Source: an uncultured Aquimarina sp. (GTDB lineage: Bacteria; Bacteroidota; Bacteroidia; Flavobacteriales; Flavobacteriaceae). From it: a stretch of DNA of 64,000 bases. Below, piece after piece: positions 18,865-27,676 of the stretch (positions are counted from its first letter, which is position 1; each line of letters begins with the position of its first letter). The notes under the pieces are model-generated. The model searched no databases and was not told where the DNA came from. It saw only the letters and a program-made list of their open reading frames with translations. The position numbers and the translations under genes are program-made. The DNA is taken from the NCBI GenBank assembly GCA_947498785.1, contig CANMLS010000021.1, positions 19,365 to 83,364 of the forward strand, in the 5' to 3' direction.

Positions 18865-20022
18865 TCAATCTATATCTGCTCGTCTAGAAAAGGTAAAAAG
18901 TGATGTTAGAACAGCATAGAACATTATTCCATATTGTCGCTGAAAAACACTTTCAGTGAGGCAAAATAAGGTGATAATTATTAAAAAATAAAACATAATC
19001 TTCTTTTTCTCTTTAACGGCATTTTTGAATAACAAAAATAGAGCTGTTACAAAAATCCCAAGTCCTATAACCCCATTAGTTAACCAAAACTCTAAATATT
19101 GATTGTGCGTATTGTAATCTTCCAGTGATAGTTTATGCATCTTAACATAGTAACAATAATTTAAGTGATTTTGAAAATCTCCAATAGGAATGAAATCAAA
19201 AAAAGATTTACTTGTAATTTGCTCCCATGTACACCTCCATATTACAAATCTCGGATCAATGCCTAAAAAAAGATTATCCAGTCTTGTTGAAAAGGGAACA
19301 AAGATTGTAAAAACTAAATATACCACAATAGACAGGGCAAGTATTGCCAAAATAGCTTTAGTTAATTTAAATCTTGAAAGAAAAATTAATACTATACTAA
19401 TTAATAGTATAAACATAGCCATTTTAGAGGACAATAGTATAAAACTTATCATATTGACTATATTAATGGCTACTAAGAGTTTCTTCTTATTTGTCTTCGG
19501 ATATAAAAATATAGACGATAGCAAAACAAAAACATTATATGCTGCTAAATATACGTGTTGTAATGGATAAATATAAAAAAGAGAATCAGGATCAAAAAAA
19601 TCTCCTGTTCTTAGGTAAAAGAAAAAACCATTAATTAATCCGTATAGGTTTATTAAAAAACAACCTATAGCAAAAATTAAAAAAAAAGAGTAAAATTTTC
19701 TCTTTCCAAACCCTTGCGTAAGAATTGATATAAAAGGAATCAATACTATAGGTATTCTTTTTACCAAAACATCTATTCCTGTTTTGACATCATATGAAAA
19801 AAATAATGAAATAAAAGAAAGGAAGAAAGGGATCGAGATAATTAACCAAAGTAAACAATTTTCATATGTAAATTTGTTTCTATCAAAAATTAAAAAAGAT
19901 AAAATAAATGAGATTCCTAAAAAAAGGGAACTCAAGAAGAAGGAAAACATAGCACATACTAAGCTCCCTGCTAGAAATAAAGGTATTATATCTATATTTT
20001 TTTTAGTAATCGCTATTATCAA
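18865..20022 (-). CDS. O-antigen ligase / Wzy-like polymerase (2)
   Basis: A polytopic membrane protein of about 385 residues. The periplasmic loop carries DYNTHNQYLEFW, the WaaL/Wzy_C pattern, near the C-terminus. The open frame runs to a GTG at 20151, but that would overlap the divergent gene by 78 bp. A TAnnTTTG box at 20051-20058 on the minus strand puts transcription start near 20044, so the TTG at 20022 is the best start. No ATG is available before residue 68 of the long frame. Function: polymerisation of repeat units or ligation to lipid A-core. Confidence 0.8.
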   Translation of the reverse strand: MIIAITKKNIDIIPLFLAGSLVCAMFSFFLSSLFLGISFILSFLIFDRNKFTYENCLLWLIISIPFFLSFISLFFSYDVKTGIDVLVKRIPIVLIPFISILTQGFGKRKFYSFFLIFAIGCFLINLYGLINGFFFYLRTGDFFDPDSLFYIYPLQHVYLAAYNVFVLLSSIFLYPKTNKKKLLVAINIVNMISFILLSSKMAMFILLISIVLIFLSRFKLTKAILAILALSIVVYLVFTIFVPFSTRLDNLFLGIDPRFVIWRCTWEQITSKSFFDFIPIGDFQNHLNYCYYVKMHKLSLEDYNTHNQYLEFWLTNGVIGLGIFVTALFLLFKNAVKEKKKIMFYFLIIITLFCLTESVFQRQYGIMFYAVLTSLFTFSRRADID

Positions 20023-20050
20023 TTCAATATAAGTATTAGTTTTACAGCCG

Positions 20051-20058
20051 CAAATATA
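20051..20058 (-). promoter_or_regulatory. -7 box (TATATTTG) in the divergent 20022/20074 region
   Basis: Plus-strand CAAATATA reads TATATTTG on the minus strand, 28 bp before the proposed TTG start at 20022. This box decides the start of the minus-strand gene. Confidence 0.5.
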
Positions 20059-20073
20059 TAAATATATCAAGAT

Positions 20074-20994
20074 ATGGATTTTAAAATCACTAATAAAACA
20101 AAAGTATATATAGCCGGATGTGGTGGGATGCTTGGAGATGCCGTTTATCACACCTTTAATTCCGAATGCATAGTTAAAGCAACTGATATAAATCTTACTG
20201 AATCATGGTTAGAAAAAGCCGATGTTCGTAATTACAACGAAATGAAAAAATCAATTGAAGAATTTGGCCCCGATTTGATCATTAACCTTGCTGCTTTAAC
20301 AGATTTAGAATATTGTGAGAAAAACCAAGAAGAAACATGGCTTACCAATGCTTTAGGCCCAGAAAATATTGGCTTAATTGCAAATAGTTTAGATATCCCA
20401 TTAGTCTATATTAGCACTGCTGGAATTGTAGACGGTTTGCAAGATGTTTATAATGATTTTGACAAACCAAATCCATTAAGTATTTATGCGAAAGCTAAAT
20501 ATCATGGTGAACTATTTACTCAATCCCATGTAGATAAATTTTATGTGTTTAGAGCAGGGTGGATGATGGGAGGAGGTCCTTCTAAAGATAAAAAATTCAT
20601 CAACAAAATCTATAAGCAAATTAAAAATGGTCAAAAAGAACTTTTTGTAGTAGACGATAAATTAGGGACTCCAACGTATACAAAAAGTTTTGCAAAAGGC
20701 ATTTTTCATGTTGTGCAATCGGGTCTTTACGGTGTATATAATCAGGTATGTAATGGAGATTGTAGCCGATATGATGTTGCCAAGGCATTTGTTAAATTAT
20801 TAGATTTAGAGAATACTGTAAAGGTATCCAAAGTAGATTCTGATTATTTCAAAACTGAATATTTTGCTCCGCGTCCTTATTCTGAAAAATTAACTAATCT
20901 AAAATTAAATACGCGTGGATTAAATGTAATGCCAGATTGGGAAGAAGCATTAGAGAATTATTCTAAAGTTTTTATAAAAGAATATAACAGTTGA
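20074..20994 (+). CDS. RmlD-like SDR sugar-nucleotide reductase
   Basis: A 306-residue extended SDR protein of the RmlD substrate-binding family. The N-terminal NAD(P) motif is GCGGMLGDAV. INLAALTDLEYCE is the characteristic second motif. The catalytic region is ISTAG with YAKAKYHGE. It is less like the two true rfbD copies of this window and lacks their typical GQLGQ start, so it may act on a different 4-keto sugar. It is the first gene of a plus-strand operon with two transferases and a polymerase-like protein, and it overlaps the next gene by 4 bp. Confidence 0.82.
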   Translation: MDFKITNKTKVYIAGCGGMLGDAVYHTFNSECIVKATDINLTESWLEKADVRNYNEMKKSIEEFGPDLIINLAALTDLEYCEKNQEETWLTNALGPENIGLIANSLDIPLVYISTAGIVDGLQDVYNDFDKPNPLSIYAKAKYHGELFTQSHVDKFYVFRAGWMMGGGPSKDKKFINKIYKQIKNGQKELFVVDDKLGTPTYTKSFAKGIFHVVQSGLYGVYNQVCNGDCSRYDVAKAFVKLLDLENTVKVSKVDSDYFKTEYFAPRPYSEKLTNLKLNTRGLNVMPDWEEALENYSKVFIKEYNS

Positions 20995-22103
20995 AAATAG
21001 CAGTAATAGGAATAAGAGGTTTGCCTGCAAATTACAGTGGGTTTGAAACATGTGCTGAACATACAACCAAACACTGGGCAAAAGATAAACATGAAGTATT
21101 AGTTTATTGTAGAAAACACCTATACCCAAATAGAAACTTAAAAACAGATGATGGTGTTTATTTAAAATATTTATCTTCTTCTCCGATAAAATCGTTAGAG
21201 ACGCTCTCTCATACTTTTTTGGCTGTATTGCACTTGTGTTTTTTTAATCGAAAAACTAAAATCGTCCATATTTATAATTGTGGTAATGGGATTTTTATAC
21301 CATTACTAAGACTTTTTGGTAAAAAGACATTTATTTCTGTAGATGGTCTTGAATGGAAAAGAAAAAAATGGGGGGTTATAGCAAAATCTATGTATAAGCT
21401 TGGAGCTTTAATCTCAGTAAAGTTTTCTAATCACATTATTGTCGATAATAAAATCGTTGAAGATTTTTATATAGAAAACTTTAAAAAGAAGACTTCTTTA
21501 ATTGCATATGGTGCCAAAATAATAGGCGAAAATATAGAAAACGATAGTGACTATCTTAATAAATTTGAGATAAGTTCAAAAAAGTATTTTCTTTTTGTAG
21601 GGCGTTTTGTTAAAGAAAAAGGAGTTGAAAACCTCATCCAAAGCTATTTAAAATTGAACACCGATTTTCCTTTGGTTATAATTGGTGACGATGTTAAAGG
21701 AAATGAATATCGAGATAACATTTTTTCTACATACGATTCACATCCCAAAATAAAACTTTTGGGTTACAGGTTTGGTAAAGAGTATGAAGCTATATTGACA
21801 AATGCACTAATGTATATCTCTGCAAGTGAGCTTGAAGGCACATCACCATCACTCTTAGCTGCCATGGGAGCTAAGGTTTGTACTTTAGTTAATGGTATTG
21901 AAGAGAATTTAGCCACTCTTGGAGATTTTGGAACTGTCTTTAAAAAGAACGATTACAATAACTTAACAGAAAAGTGGCAGTATTTTATAGATAACCCTCT
22001 AACGATTGAAAAAATGGCTTTAAAAGGACATAATCATGTTATAGATCAATATAGTTGGAGTAATATTGCTAAACAATATATATCTTTGTTTAAAAGAAAT
22101 TAA
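20991..22103 (+). CDS. Glycosyltransferase (DUF1972 N-domain, GT4-like)
   Basis: A 370-residue GT-B glycosyltransferase. The N-terminus KIAVIGIRGLPANYSGFET is the DUF1972 signature seen in rhamnosyltransferases of O-antigen loci. The C-terminal domain has LFVGRFVKEKGVENLI and SASELEGTSPSLLAAMG, which holds the donor-binding Glu pair. The start is TTG 20991, which overlaps the previous stop as TTGA, a coupled start. A rhamnose or related 6-deoxyhexose donor is plausible because dTDP-Rha synthesis is encoded in the locus, but this is inference. Confidence 0.87.
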   Translation: MKIAVIGIRGLPANYSGFETCAEHTTKHWAKDKHEVLVYCRKHLYPNRNLKTDDGVYLKYLSSSPIKSLETLSHTFLAVLHLCFFNRKTKIVHIYNCGNGIFIPLLRLFGKKTFISVDGLEWKRKKWGVIAKSMYKLGALISVKFSNHIIVDNKIVEDFYIENFKKKTSLIAYGAKIIGENIENDSDYLNKFEISSKKYFLFVGRFVKEKGVENLIQSYLKLNTDFPLVIIGDDVKGNEYRDNIFSTYDSHPKIKLLGYRFGKEYEAILTNALMYISASELEGTSPSLLAAMGAKVCTLVNGIEENLATLGDFGTVFKKNDYNNLTEKWQYFIDNPLTIEKMALKGHNHVIDQYSWSNIAKQYISLFKRN

Positions 22104-22119
22104 TTGACAGTATTATTAT

Positions 22120-22914
22120 ATGAAAAAGTACTTTAATGGTAATGAATTGTATGGGGATGATTTTTCATTAGAAGAGATCAAGGAGTGGTTTAAAGATGAA
22201 GAAGAAGGGTATGCAGATTTAATTGATGCAAATAAGGATTCTTATGAATATGAATATCATGGCATTAACATGATGTATGGTTTTAATAAACTTCCAAAAA
22301 ATGCCGTTTATAATAATGCTTTAGGAGTAGGAGCCGCATTTGGAGAAGAGTTTAAACCTGTTCTTAATAAAATTAAACAAATTAATATTCTTGATCCTTC
22401 AGAAAAATTTAAAAATTCATATATTGAAAATATTCCTGTGAACTATGTAAAACCAACATATGATGGCACTTTGTCTTTTCCAGATAATACTTTTGATCTT
22501 ATAACTTGTTTTGGAACTTTGCACCATATTCCTAATGTTTCTTATGTAATAGAAGAACTAGCAAGAACCCTAAAGCCTGGAGGATTTTTCCTTTTAAGAG
22601 AACCTATATACTCAATGGGCGATTGGAGAAATAAAAGACCTGGATTAACAAAACGTGAAAGAGGCATTCCTGTTAAAATATTGAATAAGATCTTGTTAGA
22701 CAATAACCTTTCTGTTGTTTCAAAAAGGTATTGCTTTTTCGTGTTGTCTTATAAGCTTCATAAACTAATAAAGCATCCTTTTAACAAAATTATGGTTTTG
22801 TATTTCGATAGACTAATGAGTACTTTGTTTTCTATAAATATGAAATATCATAGAACAACTTTATTAAGTAAACTTGCACCTACAGCAATATTTTATGTCG
22901 TAAAGAAAAACTAG
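22120..22914 (+). CDS. Class I SAM-dependent methyltransferase
   Basis: A 264-residue protein with a Methyltransf_11-like core. Motif I is degenerate (ALGVGAAFGEE), an acidic residue follows in ILDPSE, post-I is FDLITCFGTLHHIP, and LARTLKPGGFFLLREP is motif III. An N-terminal extension of about 70 residues, rich in Asp, Glu and Tyr, precedes the core. It lies 16 bp after the glycosyltransferase gene and probably methylates a sugar or terminates chain growth. The weak motif I is worth noting. Confidence 0.8.
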   Translation: MKKYFNGNELYGDDFSLEEIKEWFKDEEEGYADLIDANKDSYEYEYHGINMMYGFNKLPKNAVYNNALGVGAAFGEEFKPVLNKIKQINILDPSEKFKNSYIENIPVNYVKPTYDGTLSFPDNTFDLITCFGTLHHIPNVSYVIEELARTLKPGGFFLLREPIYSMGDWRNKRPGLTKRERGIPVKILNKILLDNNLSVVSKRYCFFVLSYKLHKLIKHPFNKIMVLYFDRLMSTLFSINMKYHRTTLLSKLAPTAIFYVVKKN

Positions 22915-22964
22915 AATGTGGTCTTTTAGAGAGAGTTGTTCATGCCTTAATTTATTTTTTATAC

Positions 22965-24188
22965 ATGACCCTAAACAAAATATACTCTATTCTTTTATTA
23001 TTAATTTGCTTTGTTTCTTCTACCCAGTTGATAGCAAAGTATTGGACTCCTTATCTTTACTTTGATGATATTCTACTGTTAATATGTGTTTTGCTATGTT
23101 TATTTGATTTAATACTATACAATAAATTTTCAAGGAATAATGTCGTTGCCTCACTATTATTAATTGGATTTACTTTAATTTCATTTGTCATAAATTTTTA
23201 TAACTTCAATGCATTTTTAGCTAAATTATTTTATTATGCGAAGCCTCTTTTTGTTTTTGTTTTTGTAAGCTATCTTTCTAATAAGTATATGTTACATCGA
23301 TACAAAAGGTATTTATATAATATATTTATTCTAATATGCTTATTTTCCTTGGGTGAGTTTTATTGGGTACAATATATAGATAGCAGCGCAATTCACTATT
23401 TTTCATTTAGTATTAGAGGTGGCTTTTATAGGGCATCGAGTGTAACTTGGCATCCTATTTCTCTCTCCTTATTGGCCTTTTTTTCAATAATTATTGGCAA
23501 AGAAGTTCTTAATGATAAAAGAAAATGGCCCTATATATTATTTGTAACATCTATTATCCTATCAGGGACCAGATTTATTATGTTATTCACAGTTATATAC
23601 TTTGGATATAGGTTTATTATTATGAAGCAAATAGTATTTAAAAATACTAGATTTCATATGAAACACTTTTATATATATTTATATCCCATTCTTTTTTTAT
23701 CAATTCTAGGGTTATCAACATACCTTAATGTTAAAGATCAAACTAGTTTAAGGAGTGTTACTTTTAGAACTGGATTACCTTTATTGTCCAACCCAAAAAT
23801 AGTAGGCTTAGGAACAGGAATAGGTAGTTTTGGAAGCTACGAATCAGTATTGTATCAATCAGAGGTATATGAAAAAATTAATTTCCCAGAACATTACAAA
23901 GAAGTAATGTCGGGCACTAATAAAAGATCAGGAACTGAAAATTTTTTCTTTATGGCACTCATTGAGTTTGGAGTGGTTGGTTTGTTTCTATATTTTTGTG
24001 TTATATTAAGAATTACTAGTCTTAAAATAAGTTATTTTTTTTCTTTTTATATCCTGGTTGTCGTTTGTATAACTTTTGTCTATCCTATTAATTCTTTGCC
24101 TTTCCTTTATTTAATAAATATCTTTTTTCCTTATGGCAAGATTAACACCTTTCAAAAAGTTGGCAATACAAAGATTGAAATTAACTAA
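22965..24188 (+). CDS. O-antigen polymerase-like membrane protein (3)
   Basis: A 407-residue polytopic protein with about 10-11 transmembrane segments and one large external loop (about residues 265-325) that contains GLGTGIGSFGSYES and GTENFFFMALIEFGVVGLF. The general layout is that of Wzy polymerases, although the HNxF motif of the ligase family is replaced by TENFF. It is the last gene of the plus-strand operon and ends 11 bp from the convergent lipoprotein gene. It is the best candidate for the true Wzy, the other two being more ligase-like. Confidence 0.72.
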   Translation: MTLNKIYSILLLLICFVSSTQLIAKYWTPYLYFDDILLLICVLLCLFDLILYNKFSRNNVVASLLLIGFTLISFVINFYNFNAFLAKLFYYAKPLFVFVFVSYLSNKYMLHRYKRYLYNIFILICLFSLGEFYWVQYIDSSAIHYFSFSIRGGFYRASSVTWHPISLSLLAFFSIIIGKEVLNDKRKWPYILFVTSIILSGTRFIMLFTVIYFGYRFIIMKQIVFKNTRFHMKHFYIYLYPILFLSILGLSTYLNVKDQTSLRSVTFRTGLPLLSNPKIVGLGTGIGSFGSYESVLYQSEVYEKINFPEHYKEVMSGTNKRSGTENFFFMALIEFGVVGLFLYFCVILRITSLKISYFFSFYILVVVCITFVYPINSLPFLYLINIFFPYGKINTFQKVGNTKIEIN

Positions 24189-24199
24189 AGAGATAACTA

Positions 24200-26101
24200 T
24201 CACAACGAACAGTTACCTAGTTTTAAATCTTCTAAAGTGGGGTTGTAGCCATTATCTTGAAGTGTAAAAATATTACTAAATTGGGCCTCAGGATTAATAT
24301 CACAAAAATCGGTTAAGGACATATTATAGTTTATATGGAATGCAGAAAATATTTTACAATTAGACAAACCTTTTAATGATGTGAGAGAGTTATTATTTTC
24401 TATAATAAATTGAGCTACACTATACTCAAAAGCAAAAGATTCGTTATGAAGGTTCTCCAGACCTTCAATGTTAATAAGTATTGGATTATGAGTTATTATT
24501 ACCTTAGTATCTGCCGTTTTAACATCTTTTAATCCATTTATAGATTTGAGTTGAGCATTATTTCTAATCACAATATCTGCTAACGTTAATCCAGAAAAAC
24601 AAAAGTCTAAATTTTCAAGCTCATCATTTCTTTTAACCTCAAGACTTACTGCATAATCTTCTCCACTAAAGCCTTTGATAGACGACAATTTTGGGTTATC
24701 CTCAATAGTAATATTTCTAGTGCCAAAAAGCACTAAATCCGCTTCTGAAATCCCAGTAAATCCATCTATTGATAGGAGTTGTTCATTATTTATAATTTTA
24801 ATCGCGGGGTATATTTTATTTTGCCCTCCAGAAAACCCTACAATTTCTTTTAATGATAAATTGTTAGCTATATATATTGCAGATTTAATACGATTACCAT
24901 TTCTTGGAATTTGCTCTAATACCTTAATATTCCTAAATCCGTTAATAATTTTTAAAGATGGATTATTTTCTATTACTATACGTCCTTTAAGCTCCCATCC
25001 TTCGTTTATTGATAAACTTGAAATATCCTCAAGTTTCATATTATCAGAAATTTTTATATCATAAGATATTTTTAATTGATTTATACCTAATAAATTGACT
25101 AATCCATTATTAATAATTTCTAAAGTAGTTATGTTTTTAAGCTCTTCTAATCCTTCGAGATTACTTAACGCCAGATTATCAGCAATATATAAATTACGAA
25201 AACTCTCTTTACTTACGTGATACAGGTCATTTGTAAGGTTTTCTAACCCTTTTAAACTCGAAAGAGATGTATTACCCCATATTCTTAATCCTTCAGTTAT
25301 ATGAATAATATTTTTTAAAGGGCTCAAGTCTCGAATACTTCCTGAGGTACTTTCATGAATATCTAATCGGCCAAATATCACTTTATACCCAGCATTACCA
25401 AAATTATTAACTTCTTCTTGACTGCTAAGAGTTAAAGCATCTGGATCGGTTTCTTGATATGCAATAGTAGGATACAAATTTTCAAAAGAAAAATGTTCTT
25501 TAGTTACCTCACCTCTTTCATCAATAGCCTCTACATATCCTTCAAGGATTTTTCCTTTATCATGAGAATAAGTATATTCTGGTTCTTCCATTCCTGGAAA
25601 ACTGAAAGGATTCCATATTTTAGATTCACCATTAACAAATAAATTATATTTAATTTCTCCACCTTCTGGGTCGGTAGATGCTTTCCACTTTATAAATATT
25701 TTCACAGGATCATCTGGAGAATTCTTTGCTTCTAATATCTCGAACGCAGTTGGCGGTAAGTTTTCTTTTGTTCCAAATCCCAAAGTTGAGGTAGTACGAT
25801 TACCTTGATCATTAGTTGCTATAACCTCTACCATATACATTTGATTCTCGTTAAGTTCTTCAAATCTATATGTAAGATCTTCGGTTTTACTTGTTATTAA
25901 CTTTCCGTTAAAAAAAAGATCATAAGTGATACGGCTTCCATTGGGATCAGTTGATTGACTCCAATTGATTACCGCATGATTTAATCCTACATCTGAAACG
26001 GAAATCGTAAATTCTGAAGGGAACACCTCATTAGAATCATCATCAGAACAACCAAATAAAATAACAATAATACAGAAAAAGTAAGTTTTAAATAATTTCA
26101 T
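24200..26101 (-). CDS. Lipoprotein with two FN3-like domains and a receptor-L/LRR-like domain
   Basis: A 633-residue predicted SPII lipoprotein with lipobox ILFGC (Cys18) followed by an SDDDS stretch. Two fibronectin-III-like domains follow (about residues 28-112 and 115-205; both have an STDP.G...Y.L..NG core). From about residue 235 to the end there are irregular leucine-rich units with motifs such as SLSSLKGLENL and ALSNLEGLEEL, typical of bacterial receptor-L-like domains. It probably sits at the cell surface and binds ligands or adheres. It is monocistronic at the strand switch of the polysaccharide locus and has no obvious biosynthetic role. Confidence 0.82.
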   Translation of the reverse strand: MKLFKTYFFCIIVILFGCSDDDSNEVFPSEFTISVSDVGLNHAVINWSQSTDPNGSRITYDLFFNGKLITSKTEDLTYRFEELNENQMYMVEVIATNDQGNRTTSTLGFGTKENLPPTAFEILEAKNSPDDPVKIFIKWKASTDPEGGEIKYNLFVNGESKIWNPFSFPGMEEPEYTYSHDKGKILEGYVEAIDERGEVTKEHFSFENLYPTIAYQETDPDALTLSSQEEVNNFGNAGYKVIFGRLDIHESTSGSIRDLSPLKNIIHITEGLRIWGNTSLSSLKGLENLTNDLYHVSKESFRNLYIADNLALSNLEGLEELKNITTLEIINNGLVNLLGINQLKISYDIKISDNMKLEDISSLSINEGWELKGRIVIENNPSLKIINGFRNIKVLEQIPRNGNRIKSAIYIANNLSLKEIVGFSGGQNKIYPAIKIINNEQLLSIDGFTGISEADLVLFGTRNITIEDNPKLSSIKGFSGEDYAVSLEVKRNDELENLDFCFSGLTLADIVIRNNAQLKSINGLKDVKTADTKVIITHNPILINIEGLENLHNESFAFEYSVAQFIIENNNSLTSLKGLSNCKIFSAFHINYNMSLTDFCDINPEAQFSNIFTLQDNGYNPTLEDLKLGNCSL

Positions 26102-26159
26102 AATTTTTGGGTTTTGATTTAAAAATTATTGTTCGAAAAAATAAATAAACAGTACCAGT

Positions 26160-26197
26160 AAAAACGTAATACTTTCTATATATGTAAAAAGTATTAC
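26160..26197 (-). terminator. Candidate intrinsic terminator after the glycan operon
   Basis: A perfect 10-bp inverted repeat (26166-26175 with 26188-26197), 12-nt loop. On the minus strand it is followed by G and five T. It lies 80 bp after the FkbM stop and 65 bp before the lipoprotein ATG. It could instead be an operator, since the stem is AT-rich. Confidence 0.4.
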
Positions 26198-26277
26198 AAA
26201 TGTTACCTGTTAAATCGAAAAAAAATTATGTTGGTATGCTAGGAGAATAATAAAAGGTCTATATCATATTTGGTTGT

Positions 26278-27057
26278 CTAATTAGGAATAAAGATAAAAT
26301 TCTGGAAGTTTTCTTCAAACTTACTTTCTTCAAAAATGTATTCCTTATTACTTTCATTAAATTGGCCTATACGATATCCTTCATTTAAGATCAATTGAGC
26401 AACATCTGAATTATTTGCGTTATTATTCTTCCACTTATCCTTAAGTATTTCTATGGCCAATACTGGTTTGTACAATTTTATGCCATCTTTAAACCCTTTA
26501 ATCACCTCTAACTCATGACCTTCTACGTCAATTTTAATAAAATCAACAGAGTTTACATGATTAGCATTTACAAAAGTGTCTGTCGATTTAGATTCGACTT
26601 TAACGATTTCAAAATTTTCTTTATCAGTAATTTGCGAAGCTGTCTCTGCTATTGCGGCATTTGCAGGGCAGCTAATCCCTTTTTGAATCAAAAACTCCAC
26701 TTCCTTGTGTTCTCCGTTGGACAAGGCTATGTTATGAATTGAAACATTCTTAAAAGACCTAATTCTGTTCTTAAGAAAAGAGAAACTCTCTTTATTGGGT
26801 TCAAAAGCATGTACATGTCCTTTAGCTCCAATTTTTCTAGAAATAGGAATAGCCCATCTTCCTATATTAGCCCCAATATCTAACACTGTAGATCCTTTGT
26901 CTACATAAGACAATGTTTTTGAAATAAGCTCTTTCTCAAACCTCGAATCTGTATTAAATAGGTTTTTATAAAAGTAATGTGCTTTTCTTGTAGAAGAAGA
27001 CCCTAAAAGCTTAATGAACATGTTAAAAACTCTGTATTTTAAGTTACTCTTTTGCAT
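26278..27057 (-). CDS. FkbM-family methyltransferase
   Basis: A 259-residue SAM-dependent methyltransferase of the FkbM type. Motif I is VLDIGANIGRWAI, motif II lies around HVHAFEPNKES, and the hallmark is VDFIKIDVEGHELEVIKGF. These enzymes O-methylate sugars in many surface-glycan loci. It overlaps the DNRLRE lipoprotein gene by 14 bp and is the last gene of the long minus-strand polysaccharide operon. It probably caps or decorates a residue of the polymer. Confidence 0.9.
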   Translation of the reverse strand: MQKSNLKYRVFNMFIKLLGSSSTRKAHYFYKNLFNTDSRFEKELISKTLSYVDKGSTVLDIGANIGRWAIPISRKIGAKGHVHAFEPNKESFSFLKNRIRSFKNVSIHNIALSNGEHKEVEFLIQKGISCPANAAIAETASQITDKENFEIVKVESKSTDTFVNANHVNSVDFIKIDVEGHELEVIKGFKDGIKLYKPVLAIEILKDKWKNNNANNSDVAQLILNEGYRIGQFNESNKEYIFEESKFEENFQNFIFIPN

Positions 27058-27676
27058 ATATTTTTAGTTTTGGAGAACCATTATTATTGTTTTGATTTTC
27101 ACGACTAGACAAATGAACATAATTTCCTATTTCCTCTTTTTCTAATCGTATCAAAAAACCAAATTTATTTTTTACTTTTCTATCAGTAGCAATAAATAAT
27201 TGAGTAACATTTAATCTAAAATCTTGATCAATTATTTTATGCGATTCAAAATACAATTTCTCCTTTCCTATCTTAGGATAAGTATTCCAATTGATAGATT
27301 TTTCGTGCCAAACTTCTTCAATACTTTCTATAATCAATCCTGTATATCCAGAATGACCAGGTTTTTTTATCTTATAAAAACCTGAATTATCATTAAAATA
27401 GAGTTGTAAAAACACACTATCTATTTTAGCGCTTTCTGGTAATTTTTTAATATCAAAAGATACTACCGCTCTATTTATATATGTTTTACCGTTCAATGTG
27501 TCACAATAAATATTAATCTCTTTTTCTAAACCTCTATTATAATTTGGATTTGGAATACTAAGAACAGCATCTCCGCCATTTCTATTACTATCAAACACAT
27601 ACACAATGTTACCATTTCTAGTGCAAGAAAAAAGCAAAAGGGTCAGTAAGATAACAATTATTTTATCAATTCTCAC
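27044..27676 (-). CDS. DNRLRE/CBM96-like lipoprotein
   Basis: A 210-residue predicted lipoprotein: signal sequence with lipobox LLFSC (Cys18), then one beta-rich domain. The order INRAVVSFDI, VFLQLYFND, INWNTYP, FGFLIR, SRENQ, PKLKIYA is the pattern of DNRLRE (disaggregatase-related, CBM96) domains. The start is GTG 27676, which overlaps the acyltransferase stop by 11 bp, so it is embedded in the operon. Such domains bind polysaccharide and are usually found in extracellular enzymes. A stand-alone copy in a glycan synthesis operon is unusual. It may bind or retain the polymer. Confidence 0.75.
   Translation of the reverse strand: MRIDKIIVILLTLLLFSCTRNGNIVYVFDSNRNGGDAVLSIPNPNYNRGLEKEINIYCDTLNGKTYINRAVVSFDIKKLPESAKIDSVFLQLYFNDNSGFYKIKKPGHSGYTGLIIESIEEVWHEKSINWNTYPKIGKEKLYFESHKIIDQDFRLNVTQLFIATDRKVKNKFGFLIRLEKEEIGNYVHLSSRENQNNNNGSPKLKIYAKE

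Noticed and set aside
20023..20151. Longer start (GTG 20151) for the polymerase-like gene at 18865
   Set aside because: It would overlap the divergent RmlD-like gene by 78 bp and lie upstream of the TATATTTG box. The extra 43 residues are not family-like.
20074..20994. Third rfbD copy
   Set aside because: Same fold, but the N-terminal and substrate motifs differ clearly from the two rfbD genes, so only RmlD-like was called.
24200..26101. Tandem DNA repeats in the leucine-rich gene
   Set aside because: The repeats are protein-level and irregular. No direct DNA repeat array was seen.
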